Below, in pieces: positions 42,736 to 52,092 of a stretch of 64,000 nucleotides of DNA. Position numbers and translations under genes: made by a program. A model generated the notes under the pieces. That model did not search any database. It saw only the letters and a list, made by a program, of their open reading frames with translations, and had not been told where the DNA came from. Each line of letters starts with the position of its first letter. The first letter of the stretch is position 1. Origin of the DNA: JBCAWW01 sp039024315 (GTDB taxonomy: Bacteria > Bacteroidota > Bacteroidia > J057); contig JBCCQN010000007.1 of NCBI GenBank assembly GCA_039024315.1, positions 30,954-94,953 on the forward strand, read 5' to 3'.

Positions 42736-45106
42736 AGTGATGATCCTCAAAGACGGTCGCGTCGCGCTCGGCTTGCAACTCTTTGGTGAAGAGTGGGAAA
42801 AGCGCAGCGCCCCGGAATACGCGGCTTTGCAGCAACGCCTGCTGGCGGGGTTGAAAAGCTTTCCAGCGGGAGCGGTTCTGCAAAAGATCGATGTCTACGA
42901 TCAACAGCCCTTTACCGTCTCGAGCAAAGAGCAGGGCTATTTTCAGTCTCGGCAGTTCCGCTATTTCTATCATCGTCCGGTCCTGACACATCAGGCCTAT
43001 TTGCTGCTTAGCCTAGGCCATCACCAGCAGCCCAAAGCTAATGCGGTCAACAGCCTTTTTGCGTTTGGTAAGGCTTTGCTCAAGCACCCCATGGAGGGCC
43101 TGCAGGAGCGAGCCGAGCAATTGGAGCGATTGGGCGAGGAGATCAGCGTCCTGCTACAGTCGCTTGGCATTGGGGTTCGCCGGCTGGACGACACTGGCTT
43201 ACAGCAATTGATCGATGCTTATTTCAATCTGGATTTTGCCGATAGAGTAGGGGAGGGGAGGAGCGAACAGCGCAAACTTCAAAAACTCCCCAATGGCATG
43301 AGTCTGGGCGAAAAGCAGGTGCAACTGATTTCCCTGATTGGCCAAGGTGCCCAAGCTGAAGCCACCAGTTTGGAAAACGGTCTGGCCGGTCCTTTTGTCC
43401 GGCCTCTTACCCATGCTTTACAAATCCCCCATCTGCTAATCACCACGATCCGGGTTGAGCAACGCGAAAAAGAGCTTAAGAAGCTTGATCTCGAACGCAA
43501 GCTCAATGCTTCGCTGGATTTTCTTTCTACCCAGGACAATGAAGTTACCCAGACCGAGCTGGAAGCTTTTACCGCCGAGGTCCGTATCGGCAACGATCAA
43601 TTGGTCTCCCTGCAGATGGGCGTCGTCCTTTGGGATACTGATCGTAAAGCCTTGCAACGCGCCGTCGATCAGACAGTGGGCGCCTTTCGTTCCCTGCAAG
43701 GGGCCGAATGCCTGGTAGAGAGCATGGATACGGCCAATTTGTTTGTCGCCCTCGCCCCTGGCAATGCTTTTCAGGCCTATCGCTGGATGCTCATGCGAGC
43801 GGAAAATGCGCTTTGTTATTGGCATTTTTTGTCTGGCTATCGGGCGGCCAAGGAAGGCATTTATCTGTGCGATCGTTTTCAGGCGCCTCTGCTGGTTCGT
43901 CTTTTCCATCCCGAACTCAACAACCAAAATGCGATTGTGATCGGACCTTCAGGTTCGGGCAAGTCCTTTACGGTGGGGAGTTTCATTGTGCAGCGTTTCG
44001 AGCAGGGGCACCGGCAAGTGATCATCGACAATGGCGGCACGTACAAAAACGCCATGACGGCCCTGGGAGGAGCCTATTATGAGTATGATCCGGCTGCGCC
44101 CCTCTCTTTCAATCCTTTCTGGGTTCCCCGAACGCCAGATGGTCGCTGGATGCTGGATGGTGATAAACTGACCTTTTTGACTTCTCTGCTGGCTACGGTC
44201 TGGAAGGGTGGGGGAGGGCTTTCGCAAGCGGAACGTTCGGTCTTTTCGACTTTGCTGCCGCTCTTTTATCATCAGTATTCAGAAGAGGTGCTTGCAGGGG
44301 ATCGACCGGTTCGTGCCCCGCTTTTGCGCAACTTTTATTCCTGGTTGGAGCGATACGATGAGCAAGAGCGGGAAGATACCGATTACCGCCGCATCGTACA
44401 AAACTTCGATATCGATCAGTTTTTGCTCACCCTCAAACCCTTCGTTGATGGTGAGTATCGCGGTGTGCTCAATGCCGAGCAGGAGCTGGATATCACGGAC
44501 TTCCCCTTGGTGGCCTTCGATATGGCCCGCGTCAAGAGCAACCTACAGCTCTATCCCATCGTGGCCCTTTTGATCACGGATCTGGCCCTGAGTCAGGTGC
44601 GCGGCTTTCCCGATGCTCGTAAATTCATCTATATGGATGAAGCCTGGTCCATGCTGGCCGAAAGCATGGGTGAGTTTGTCGAGCTGATGTACCGCACCAT
44701 CCGCAAAAACAATGGCTCGATGTGTATCATTACCCAGGGAGTGGAAGAGATTACGCGCTCGTCGGTAGGGGCGGCCATCATCGCCAATGCCGCGACCCAG
44801 ATTATCCTCAACCACAATGATGAGAGTCAGATTGCGAAGGTGGGGAAGGTCTTCGGTTTCACCGAACACGAAATCGCCAAAATTCGTTCGATTCGGGTCG
44901 GTCCGGATTGGCGGGAGCTATTTGTCAAGCAAGGCGATTACGGACGGGTCTATGTGTTGGATGCTTCGCCACATTTAACGGCGGTACTTTCTTCTCGTCC
45001 CGAGGAACGCAATCACCTCAGCCGCTTGATCGAGCAGCGGGGAAGCAGCGAAGCCGGCCTGAATCAATATCTGGAAGACCGCCTCCAATCCCAGTCTCAT
45101 GTATAG
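42659..45106 (+). CDS. traG: TraG conjugation ATPase, VirB4-like
   Basis: About 815 aa from the ATG at 42659; 42707 is an alternative. The frame is open further upstream to 42404 but only as an overlap with traF. Walker A GPSGSGKS is near residue 430 and Walker B FIYMDEAW near 656, with the typical IDNGGTYKNA and TQGVEEI segments. It powers assembly of the mating channel at the inner membrane. It overlaps traJ by 8 bp. Confidence 0.93.
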   Translation: MKSTMFFPPKRRTLRQMMPYLEITHEVMILKDGRVALGLQLFGEEWEKRSAPEYAALQQRLLAGLKSFPAGAVLQKIDVYDQQPFTVSSKEQGYFQSRQFRYFYHRPVLTHQAYLLLSLGHHQQPKANAVNSLFAFGKALLKHPMEGLQERAEQLERLGEEISVLLQSLGIGVRRLDDTGLQQLIDAYFNLDFADRVGEGRSEQRKLQKLPNGMSLGEKQVQLISLIGQGAQAEATSLENGLAGPFVRPLTHALQIPHLLITTIRVEQREKELKKLDLERKLNASLDFLSTQDNEVTQTELEAFTAEVRIGNDQLVSLQMGVVLWDTDRKALQRAVDQTVGAFRSLQGAECLVESMDTANLFVALAPGNAFQAYRWMLMRAENALCYWHFLSGYRAAKEGIYLCDRFQAPLLVRLFHPELNNQNAIVIGPSGSGKSFTVGSFIVQRFEQGHRQVIIDNGGTYKNAMTALGGAYYEYDPAAPLSFNPFWVPRTPDGRWMLDGDKLTFLTSLLATVWKGGGGLSQAERSVFSTLLPLFYHQYSEEVLAGDRPVRAPLLRNFYSWLERYDEQEREDTDYRRIVQNFDIDQFLLTLKPFVDGEYRGVLNAEQELDITDFPLVAFDMARVKSNLQLYPIVALLITDLALSQVRGFPDARKFIYMDEAWSMLAESMGEFVELMYRTIRKNNGSMCIITQGVEEITRSSVGAAIIANAATQIILNHNDESQIAKVGKVFGFTEHEIAKIRSIRVGPDWRELFVKQGDYGRVYVLDASPHLTAVLSSRPEERNHLSRLIEQRGSSEAGLNQYLEDRLQSQSHV

Positions 45107-46031
45107 CATCACCAATTTGCACGGACCGATCCAGGCGATTGGCACCAGCTTCGCTGGTAATGTGATCTATGCGGCCAAGGTCGCGGTACCCATCATCCTG
45201 ATCTTTTTGCTGGGGCATAGCTATGCCCGCTCGATGTTTTTTCAGGAAGGGACGCGTATGGATTACAAACCCTTGCTGCGCGGGATTGTACTAATGTTCG
45301 TGATCGCCTTTTATGCGGAGATCACGACCGTAGTTTCTGCCGGCATCACGGGCCTCATCCAACTGATTCCTCAAAAGCCAGACGTGATGGACGCCATCGC
45401 CCAAATGGCCGAGGCGACCATGTCCAGTGGGGGAGATCCCGATCCTTCGGATGGCTGGTTTGACGAGATTGTGGTCAGCTTTGAAGAAGCCCTAAGCTTT
45501 ACCAATCTGGTGAGCTATGCCTTGCAAGAGGGCCTTCTCTATATGGTTCGTTCGGGGGTATCACTGGTACGCTCCATGCTGCTGGCCTTTTTGTACATCA
45601 CGGGACCGATTGCGCTGGTGCTGTCGATGCTGCCGGGCATGCACAATAGCGGTCTCGCCTGGCTCAAGGGCTTTGTGGGTGTACAGTTTTGGGAGTTGAG
45701 CATCCGCATTCTTGACAATCTGGTCTTCCAATACAATCTCTACGCCCAGGCCAATTATGCCCTCAGTGATACGGGCTATGTGATCGGCGTGAATCTGGTC
45801 GCCTTGCTAATGTATCTGCTGATCCCCTCGATGACGAATTATTTTCTCAATACCGGTGCGGCGGGAGGCTTTATGTCTCGTATTGCTCAGACGGGTGCTG
45901 GGGTGGTCTTTGTCAGTCGCTCCGTCCTGCAAAGAGCCGGAACAGCAGGCCGCTCGCGCGCCGTCCAAAAAGCCCACCAACAGGCCAACCGCCCTCCTGC
46001 TCCTCCCGCCAATTCCACCTCCAAAAGCTAA
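45099..46031 (+). CDS. traJ: TraJ conjugation membrane protein, VirB6-like
   Basis: 310 aa with several TM segments (VAVPIILIFLLGHSYARSM, GIVLMFVIAFYAEITTVV, MLLAFLYITGPIALVLSML, GVNLVALLMYLLI) and a Pro/Ala-rich tail. The FLYITGPIALVLSMLPG part is typical of TraJ/VirB6. It forms part of the inner-membrane pore. Confidence 0.85.
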   Translation: MYSITNLHGPIQAIGTSFAGNVIYAAKVAVPIILIFLLGHSYARSMFFQEGTRMDYKPLLRGIVLMFVIAFYAEITTVVSAGITGLIQLIPQKPDVMDAIAQMAEATMSSGGDPDPSDGWFDEIVVSFEEALSFTNLVSYALQEGLLYMVRSGVSLVRSMLLAFLYITGPIALVLSMLPGMHNSGLAWLKGFVGVQFWELSIRILDNLVFQYNLYAQANYALSDTGYVIGVNLVALLMYLLIPSMTNYFLNTGAAGGFMSRIAQTGAGVVFVSRSVLQRAGTAGRSRAVQKAHQQANRPPAPPANSTSKS

Positions 46032-46037
46032 TCGACA

Positions 46038-46658
46038 ATGGAAGCCTTTACTGATATTGCCAAACGCTATAATGCCCTGGTCCTGCTCTGTATCATCAGC
46101 TTTGTCTGTCTGATGGGGAGTAATGCGCTCTGGGCGTGGCGCTACCTCGCCCGCGAAGCCGCCCAACACGAACGTGTCTATGTGGTCTCTCAAGGGGGGA
46201 CTTATCCTGCCCAGCTCTCACGGCCAGATGAGACGACGATTTTCGAAGCCCGTAATCATGTCGCCGCTTTTATGGAGCTGATGTTTGCCCATGATGAGCT
46301 GAGTTATGCAGATCACATCGAGCGGGCTTTGCACATGATCGAAAAAGCGGAAGGAGCCGCTATTTTTGCCGACTTTCAAAAGGGAGGCGTGCACGATAAC
46401 TACATCAAATACGGTAGTCGATCGGTCTTTGAGCTGGATTCGATTCGGCTGGAGATGAATCAGGAGCCCTATCTCGGGGAGGTCTATGGTCGCCAGCGGG
46501 TGATCTATCAGGATGAAGAACGGGCCTTGCCGGTTGGGGCTTCCTTTCAATTGATTCGCCAGCCTCGCAATATGCATAATCCCCACGGACTGTTGATTCA
46601 AAAGTGGCGCTTTGTGCTGTATCAAAATGAATTCGCCCCTCAAACGACAGATCGATGA
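46038..46658 (+). CDS. traK: TraK conjugation protein, VirB8-like
   Basis: 206 aa, one N-terminal TM (LVLLCIISFVCLMGSNALWAW) and a periplasmic VirB8-type fold (HVAAFMELMFAHDELSY, DNYIKYGSRSVF). Size and position match TraK of Bacteroidota conjugative elements. It overlaps the next gene by 4 bp. Confidence 0.85.
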   Translation: MEAFTDIAKRYNALVLLCIISFVCLMGSNALWAWRYLAREAAQHERVYVVSQGGTYPAQLSRPDETTIFEARNHVAAFMELMFAHDELSYADHIERALHMIEKAEGAAIFADFQKGGVHDNYIKYGSRSVFELDSIRLEMNQEPYLGEVYGRQRVIYQDEERALPVGASFQLIRQPRNMHNPHGLLIQKWRFVLYQNEFAPQTTDR

Positions 46659-47491
46659 AAGCGCTAATGCTATTCCTTCTCGCGCTATGCTTCTGCGGCA
46701 GCCTATTGGCCCAGGTCGAGCGTTCCCCGCAGGCGGTAGATACGGTCTATGCCAGTGATTCGGCCAGTATTGTGATGCTCTTTGCTGAGCCCATCAGTTT
46801 GGTGGATTTGGGTACAGGGGACTTTATCGCGAGGGCCGATCAAAAGGTCCTGATGCTCAAAGCAACTCGCCCCAATCCCGGTAGATTGACGACCCTCTTT
46901 GTGCGCTATGGAGATGAAGCCTATTTCACGGGCTTTATCGGTTATGAAAAGTCTCCGGCTGTCTATTATTATGATTGTCGGAATCTGAATCCGAGCCGGC
47001 GCCTTCGCCTACGGACCGAAACGGATGGCAGTCAAACCCTCAGCGCTAGGCAAGATACTACCGCGCTGGTCGCAGCCAAGCTCTCCCAACTTGCAGAACT
47101 CCCCACGGAGATCCGCACGGTTGGGATCACAGAAAATCATTTGGAGCTGATGCTGCAAACAGTCCGCAATGACGGGCAGGCAAGCTATCTGAAGTTTGGC
47201 CTGCGCAATGATTCGAGTATGCCTTTTGTGCTGGACTTTGTGGGTTTCCGTTTCCGAGAGCCCACTAAAGGGCGGGAGCTCGCCGATGTGCTGACGGTGA
47301 TTGAGCCTTTGGTGGCGGAGACGGTCGCTGAAGTAGGCGCCAAGACGGAGGCTAGCTATTTGTTTGCCATACCACTCTATGCCTTGCCCCGCAGGGCGAG
47401 TCTGGAAGTGATCTTCCGCGAGCGCAATGGGAGCCGATCGCTGATGGTATCTGTACCGATGAATTACCTCTTAACCGCCAAAGTGCTATGA
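46655..47491 (+). CDS. traN: TraN conjugation protein, VirB9-like
   Basis: 278 aa with a signal peptide ending near LLAQV. The N-terminal beta domain contains ISLVDLGTGDFIA, as in TraN (DUF4138). It would form the outer-membrane-side part of the channel together with the VirB10-like protein. It precedes traM here, the reverse of the common M-N order. Confidence 0.8.
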   Translation: MKALMLFLLALCFCGSLLAQVERSPQAVDTVYASDSASIVMLFAEPISLVDLGTGDFIARADQKVLMLKATRPNPGRLTTLFVRYGDEAYFTGFIGYEKSPAVYYYDCRNLNPSRRLRLRTETDGSQTLSARQDTTALVAAKLSQLAELPTEIRTVGITENHLELMLQTVRNDGQASYLKFGLRNDSSMPFVLDFVGFRFREPTKGRELADVLTVIEPLVAETVAEVGAKTEASYLFAIPLYALPRRASLEVIFRERNGSRSLMVSVPMNYLLTAKVL

Positions 47492-48582
47492 ATCCCGAAC
47501 CCAGTCCGCGTCAGGAAATTGTGCTTGAAGAGTTAGAGCAAGCGCAGAAACAAGCTACCCCCAAAAAGCGGCAATGGTGGTGGTATGCGTTGGGCGGAGT
47601 ATTGCTGCTTGGATTGCTGGGTTTTGGCTTCAGTTATCGCCTGATTGTGGGGCATCTTCAGCAGGCCAAGGAGACACCTTTACCACCCGCGCCTTCGGCG
47701 AACGTTCCACTCGAAGAAAGCCGTCCCAAATCGAGAGTCGAGCAATATGAGGAAGAATGGCGGACGCGCAACAAACGGGCTCAGGAAGAAGCGGTAGAAG
47801 CCGATCGCTTGAACCGCATTGCGATGTCCTGGGACCAGGTCTACCAACAGGAGGGGCGTTCTGCGAAGCAGGAAGAAAAAGAGGAAGAATGGCCGGAAGG
47901 AAAACGGGAACAAGAAAAAGCGCCTGCATCGCTGCCAGCACGCTATCAAAGACTCTCTACCAACGACAAACCCCCAATCTCTCGTCGTAGAAAAGCACGC
48001 GCTACAACCCAACAAACCTCAAGCAAGCAAGAAGCCGCCCAAACAGAGATTGAAGCAAGGAGAGCAGCGGCGGTAGTAGTGCCCGTGGCATTCAATACGC
48101 TCAGCAGTAGGGGAGAGGAGGCGGTTTCTGCGCAGGGACTGATTTCGGCGGTAACGGAAGGGAGTCAGAAGGTGATGGCGGGACAGGCGATTAAGTTTCG
48201 CCTGACGCAGGATTTCTATTTAGGAGAACAACTGATCCCCAAGAATACGCCCGTGGTGGGTCTCTGTCGCTTTGGAGACGGGAGGGTGCAGGTGCAGATT
48301 CAACAGCTTGTCTTAGCAGGTGAGATCATTCCGGTAGAACTGCGCTGCTTTGATCAGGACTTGCTGGAGGGCATTGCCTATGCCGATCCGAGACTCAAAC
48401 AACGGAGCCAGCAGGAAGCGAATAATTTGGCGGGCGATGCCTGGGACCAACTGCTCGCCGAGGTACCCTATGCGGGAGCGCTCTTGATGACGGGCAAAAA
48501 TGTGGCTACGGCCCGCCTCCGCGATCAGCGCCTCAAGGTGCGGATCAGCAATAATTACCGTGTGTATTTCAAACTCTATTAA
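47488..48582 (+). CDS. traM: TraM conjugation protein, VirB10-like
   Basis: 364 aa. N-terminal TM at ~29-51 (WWYALGGVLLLGLLGFGFSY), a long Pro/Glu/Lys-rich linker, and a C-terminal TraM/VirB10 domain (FRLTQDFYLGEQLIPKNTPV, NLAGDAWDQLLAEVPYAGAL). It links inner and outer membranes. The linker region carries one full iteron (47970-47985) and two copies of a dispersed short element. It overlaps traN by 4 bp. Confidence 0.88.
   Translation: MNPEPSPRQEIVLEELEQAQKQATPKKRQWWWYALGGVLLLGLLGFGFSYRLIVGHLQQAKETPLPPAPSANVPLEESRPKSRVEQYEEEWRTRNKRAQEEAVEADRLNRIAMSWDQVYQQEGRSAKQEEKEEEWPEGKREQEKAPASLPARYQRLSTNDKPPISRRRKARATTQQTSSKQEAAQTEIEARRAAAVVVPVAFNTLSSRGEEAVSAQGLISAVTEGSQKVMAGQAIKFRLTQDFYLGEQLIPKNTPVVGLCRFGDGRVQVQIQQLVLAGEIIPVELRCFDQDLLEGIAYADPRLKQRSQQEANNLAGDAWDQLLAEVPYAGALLMTGKNVATARLRDQRLKVRISNNYRVYFKLY
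47970..47985 (-). repeat. iteron copy inside the traM coding region
   Basis: The minus strand reads ACGAGAGATTGGGGGT, an exact match to the origin iteron consensus, more than 16 kb from the array. It lies in the linker-coding part of traM, where sequence constraint is low. Confidence 0.7.
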
Positions 48583-48592
48583 TCGAGAAGTG

Positions 48593-49447
48593 ATGAAAAA
48601 AATACTCTTCATGCTCGGGCTGTTTGCCCTTCTGGGAATCAGTCAGAGCCAGGCCCAGTTTATCACCTATGACCCGGCACAGTTCGCCAATGCCCTGATT
48701 CAGATTGGCAAATCGACGGCCCATATCGCCAAGGCGGTAGAGACGATCAATCAGATCAAGAAGCACATCGAAACCGCCAAACAAACCAAGCAACAGCTCG
48801 AAGAAATCTGGGCGTTACAACAACAAGTGCAAGCCGATCTCAAAAAACTTAAGGGCCTAAAAGACCTCAAATGGCACGATCTGCAAAATATCTTTGAGAA
48901 CGCGATGTTTTTGGTGGACGATCCTGCGGGTTATTTGCGCTATCAGATGCCGGCGGTCTCCCAATTGCACCACAAACTAACGGGCGGTTCTACGGCCGGA
49001 GATGTCAAGGCGCTGTACGAATACTTCTATCGTTTCAATACGGCCTACGATCCGGCAGTGGATTATGACGAGCAGACGGAGCAGGACTATCAGATGAAAG
49101 AACGGCGCTATGCCGCTGAGCTGATGCTACAGAAGCGAAAGTTTCATCTCGCGATGTCCTATGCCAATATGGCCGAAGAAATGGCGGTCAAAGCAGAGGA
49201 ATTGCGTTTGAAAGTCAAGGCCGAAAACGAGCTGGAGATGACGGCTGGCGAACGAATCCTCGCCCAAAAAGCGGCTCAAGATGCCATGATTCAAAGCATT
49301 GAACTGCAGGAGAAATCAGCAGTGATGCTTGCGGAAGCGATGCAAAAAGGACAGGTCCAGCAAGGCATTGACAAAAACGCTCGTCTGTCCAATCGTCTGC
49401 AACAACAAGCCTTGGCCTATCGCAGCATCATTCCCGGTATGCAATAA
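48593..49447 (+). CDS. VirB5/TrbJ-like (TraI-type) secreted conjugation protein
   Basis: 284 aa from the ATG at 48593; the frame is open further upstream but overlaps traM. Signal peptide ending at QSQAQF, then ITYDPAQFANALIQIGK and long amphipathic helices, as in TrbJ/VirB5 proteins and TraI of Bacteroidota elements. It probably forms the pilus tip or stabilises the channel. Confidence 0.75.
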   Translation: MKKILFMLGLFALLGISQSQAQFITYDPAQFANALIQIGKSTAHIAKAVETINQIKKHIETAKQTKQQLEEIWALQQQVQADLKKLKGLKDLKWHDLQNIFENAMFLVDDPAGYLRYQMPAVSQLHHKLTGGSTAGDVKALYEYFYRFNTAYDPAVDYDEQTEQDYQMKERRYAAELMLQKRKFHLAMSYANMAEEMAVKAEELRLKVKAENELEMTAGERILAQKAAQDAMIQSIELQEKSAVMLAEAMQKGQVQQGIDKNARLSNRLQQQALAYRSIIPGMQ

Positions 49448-49484
49448 ATAGCTCCTAGCCCTCCTCATAATCCCATTCAGAACG

Positions 49485-50087
49485 ATGAAATTCAAACTGT
49501 TACTGGCAGTTTGCGGGCTTGTTTTGCTCCCGCTACTGCTAACTGCTCAGCGCCTGACCCACGTACCGGGTATCCATTTTCTGGAAGCCCAGGTGGCGAA
49601 TATTCCTCAGGCGGCTACCCCTTACCGCTTTCAACTCAAACTCGGCTACGGCTGGTACCAGACCCGCAAGCTCTCAATTCAGGTAGGAGCACTCTGCGAA
49701 GAGTTTCGCTTTGCGGAAGAGTCGGTAGTTGGCCTGCTGGATGATGCTGGGGATAGCCTTTTTACCACCACGGCCCAATGGCGGGACTACCAGGCTTTAC
49801 ACCTATATGCGACGGCCCATTACAGTTTGTATGCCTACCAAGAACAATTGTTTCTCAACCTAATGGGGGGGATTCGGGGCGGAGTGGAACGGATATCAGC
49901 CCGCGTCTCCGGGCTACCGCCAAGTCTTCGCCCGAGTTGGGGCTTGGTGGTAGGCCCGGAAGCGGAGCTGTTTCTGGGTAGCGAATTTGCCCTGCTCGCC
50001 CGCTTACAGGGAGAACTCCTCCTCCAATCCGCCTTGCGATTTCGCTGGACGCCCAGTCTGGGCTTCCGCTTTTGTTTCCGACCCTAA
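49485..50087 (+). CDS. TraO-like outer-membrane beta-barrel protein
   Basis: 200 aa with a signal peptide (ending LLTAQR) and alternating amphipathic strands ending in GFRFCFRP, an outer-membrane barrel type end. The size, the position after the tra genes and the opening HVPGIHFLEAQV resemble TraO proteins. The match is by pattern, so the symbol is left open. Confidence 0.65.
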   Translation: MKFKLLLAVCGLVLLPLLLTAQRLTHVPGIHFLEAQVANIPQAATPYRFQLKLGYGWYQTRKLSIQVGALCEEFRFAEESVVGLLDDAGDSLFTTTAQWRDYQALHLYATAHYSLYAYQEQLFLNLMGGIRGGVERISARVSGLPPSLRPSWGLVVGPEAELFLGSEFALLARLQGELLLQSALRFRWTPSLGFRFCFRP

Positions 50088-50123
50088 GCCTTTGCTCCTA
50101 TTCACTTACAACCAACAAACCCC

Positions 50124-52064
50124 ATGAAATCTTTTTCCTTTCTTTTGTTCGGCCTGCTACTCAGTCTCACCCTACAGGCCCAAGAACTCCTGAGAGTGGG
50201 CATTTATGCCCCTGGCGATAGTCTGCGTCCCGAGCTGTATCAGACGCTCAAAGCCGATACGAGTATCCAGCCAGTAATCATCGATCATTTCCGGAACCCT
50301 AACCAGCTAGACAGCCTCGATGTGCTGGTGATCGGAAATCCGCAAATATCTGGGCTTGACTTTCAAGAGATCACCAATTTTGAAACCATGATTGGAAGTG
50401 GTACCGGCCTGGTCGGACTGCAGGGCTCACTCTTATTAGGTCGTGACGGTTGGAAGTTCTATCAGGAGCTGATTGGCGCTTTCGCGGGTGCATACAGCGG
50501 TCCCAGACTGGATTCTGTCTTTTTAGAGGGCTACCACCCACTTACCGAAGGTTTCCCGGAGAAGTGGACGCTTTACAGTCGTTTTCCTTTTTACTCCTAT
50601 CAGGATCCTGATCGGATTCTGCTCTTTGATGCGCATTGCTGGTATCAAAATTTTAGTCCGGCCGGAGATTCGGTACGCAGTCTGTACCTACCGCTGGGCG
50701 GAACGGCAGAAGACTATACAAACAATCCGCTATTTCAGCGTCTTTTGCTCAGAGGCGTCCAATGGGCTGGCGGTCGCTTACGCAATCCTTCGCCCGATCC
50801 TCCCACCATCCATATCCAACAGCCCAAGGCCAGCAAAGTATTTAGCAGCTATCCCTCCCTCATCAAATGGAAACTCGACTTTGGGGAGACGACGGCCACG
50901 GGCAAAGTAGATAGCCTCGCGGTCTATGTAGACGATCAATTGATCGAGAGTCATCACGAAAAAACCCAAAGCGGTCATTTCTACGTCGCCAATCCCGGGC
51001 TTTACACCCTCAAATTTGAAGCTCATACCGACAATGGCAATTGGGCCGCGGCGCTTACCACCTTTGGCCTTAATCCCGAGCCAGGTTTGGGTCTCGCTTT
51101 GGTAGTCCCCTTCGCGGAACGCTACCAAGTGGGCGATAGTCTCCCCATCAGTGTGAACATCCTCAATGATTCCATCGAAATCGAAGAGATTAGCCTTTCT
51201 GCTGATGAATTTCTATTGGCTAGCAGCAATGTTGCCCCACTTGAATACACCTGGATACCCGAAAAGCCCGGCGAATACCTCCTCAAAGCCACTGCTCGTG
51301 ATACGAGCGGGCTTAGCAATATCGATTCTGTATGGATCACGATCAGTGCCGATACAGAATTTCGCCTGAATCTAGGAAGCGCAGAAGCCGTGATCCTCGA
51401 TGGCAAGCCTTTCTTAGCCGATAGTCTTTCGGAAGCCTGGCTCTATTATCCTATCAACATCCTTGGGACTGCCTGGGACGTCCTTTACCAAACAGCAGCG
51501 GTAGGCGAAAAACTGAACTATGCCTTTCCCTTTCCCAATGGGGAGTATACGGTACATCTGCATCTGGCTGAGCTAGAGCCTTTCGTAGCCGATCGGGTGA
51601 TTTCTGTCTGGCTGGAAGAGCAGCCGGTTCTGATTCAGCAGTCGATTTCTCCTTTAGCGCAGCGCTATTCGTTTGATTTCACCCTCACAGATGAGATCAT
51701 GGATCTGCTCCTCACAGGTACGCCCGAAGCGATTGTAGCTGGAATCGAAGTATTGCCGCGAGGAGTGCCAGCGCTACCCATCACCCAGACAGAACAAACA
51801 AATGAAGCCTTTCTCTACGTCCATCCTAATCCGGTAGACGAGCAGCTAGAAGTGCATGTCAAAAGTGAGGCGGTTGGTCCAATCCTTTTCCAGTTCTCCA
51901 ATCTGGCAGGTGAACCCCTACAAAAATGGGAACAGACAAAGACAGAGGAGATGCATCAAAGTACACTCTCGCTGCAGAAGATTCCGCCGGGGGTGTACCT
52001 GCTTCAGGCCAGTATGCCAGAAGTATCTCTTGAACTACCAGCTATTCGCATTGTCAAGCGTTAG
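50124..52064 (+). CDS. T9SS-exported protein with ThuA-like and malectin-like domains
   Basis: 646 aa. Signal peptide to LTLQAQ. Residues ~25-215 resemble ThuA/glutamine-amidotransferase-like domains (LDVLVIGNPQISG, GLVGLQGSLLLGRDGW, FYSYQDPDRIL). Then Ig-like strands, a malectin-like carbohydrate-binding domain (~410-550, FRLNLGSAEAV, GEYTVHLHLAELEPFVADR) and a T9SS type A end (VHPNPVDEQLEV, GVYLLQAS). It is GC-rich, in the same direction as the tra genes and 36 bp behind the TraO-like gene, so it may be a surface adhesin or sugar-binding factor used in mating. That role is inferred. Confidence 0.75.
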   Translation: MKSFSFLLFGLLLSLTLQAQELLRVGIYAPGDSLRPELYQTLKADTSIQPVIIDHFRNPNQLDSLDVLVIGNPQISGLDFQEITNFETMIGSGTGLVGLQGSLLLGRDGWKFYQELIGAFAGAYSGPRLDSVFLEGYHPLTEGFPEKWTLYSRFPFYSYQDPDRILLFDAHCWYQNFSPAGDSVRSLYLPLGGTAEDYTNNPLFQRLLLRGVQWAGGRLRNPSPDPPTIHIQQPKASKVFSSYPSLIKWKLDFGETTATGKVDSLAVYVDDQLIESHHEKTQSGHFYVANPGLYTLKFEAHTDNGNWAAALTTFGLNPEPGLGLALVVPFAERYQVGDSLPISVNILNDSIEIEEISLSADEFLLASSNVAPLEYTWIPEKPGEYLLKATARDTSGLSNIDSVWITISADTEFRLNLGSAEAVILDGKPFLADSLSEAWLYYPINILGTAWDVLYQTAAVGEKLNYAFPFPNGEYTVHLHLAELEPFVADRVISVWLEEQPVLIQQSISPLAQRYSFDFTLTDEIMDLLLTGTPEAIVAGIEVLPRGVPALPITQTEQTNEAFLYVHPNPVDEQLEVHVKSEAVGPILFQFSNLAGEPLQKWEQTKTEEMHQSTLSLQKIPPGVYLLQASMPEVSLELPAIRIVKR

Positions 52065-52092
52065 CTCTCTCGTGATTTCTATAGTGATACTG

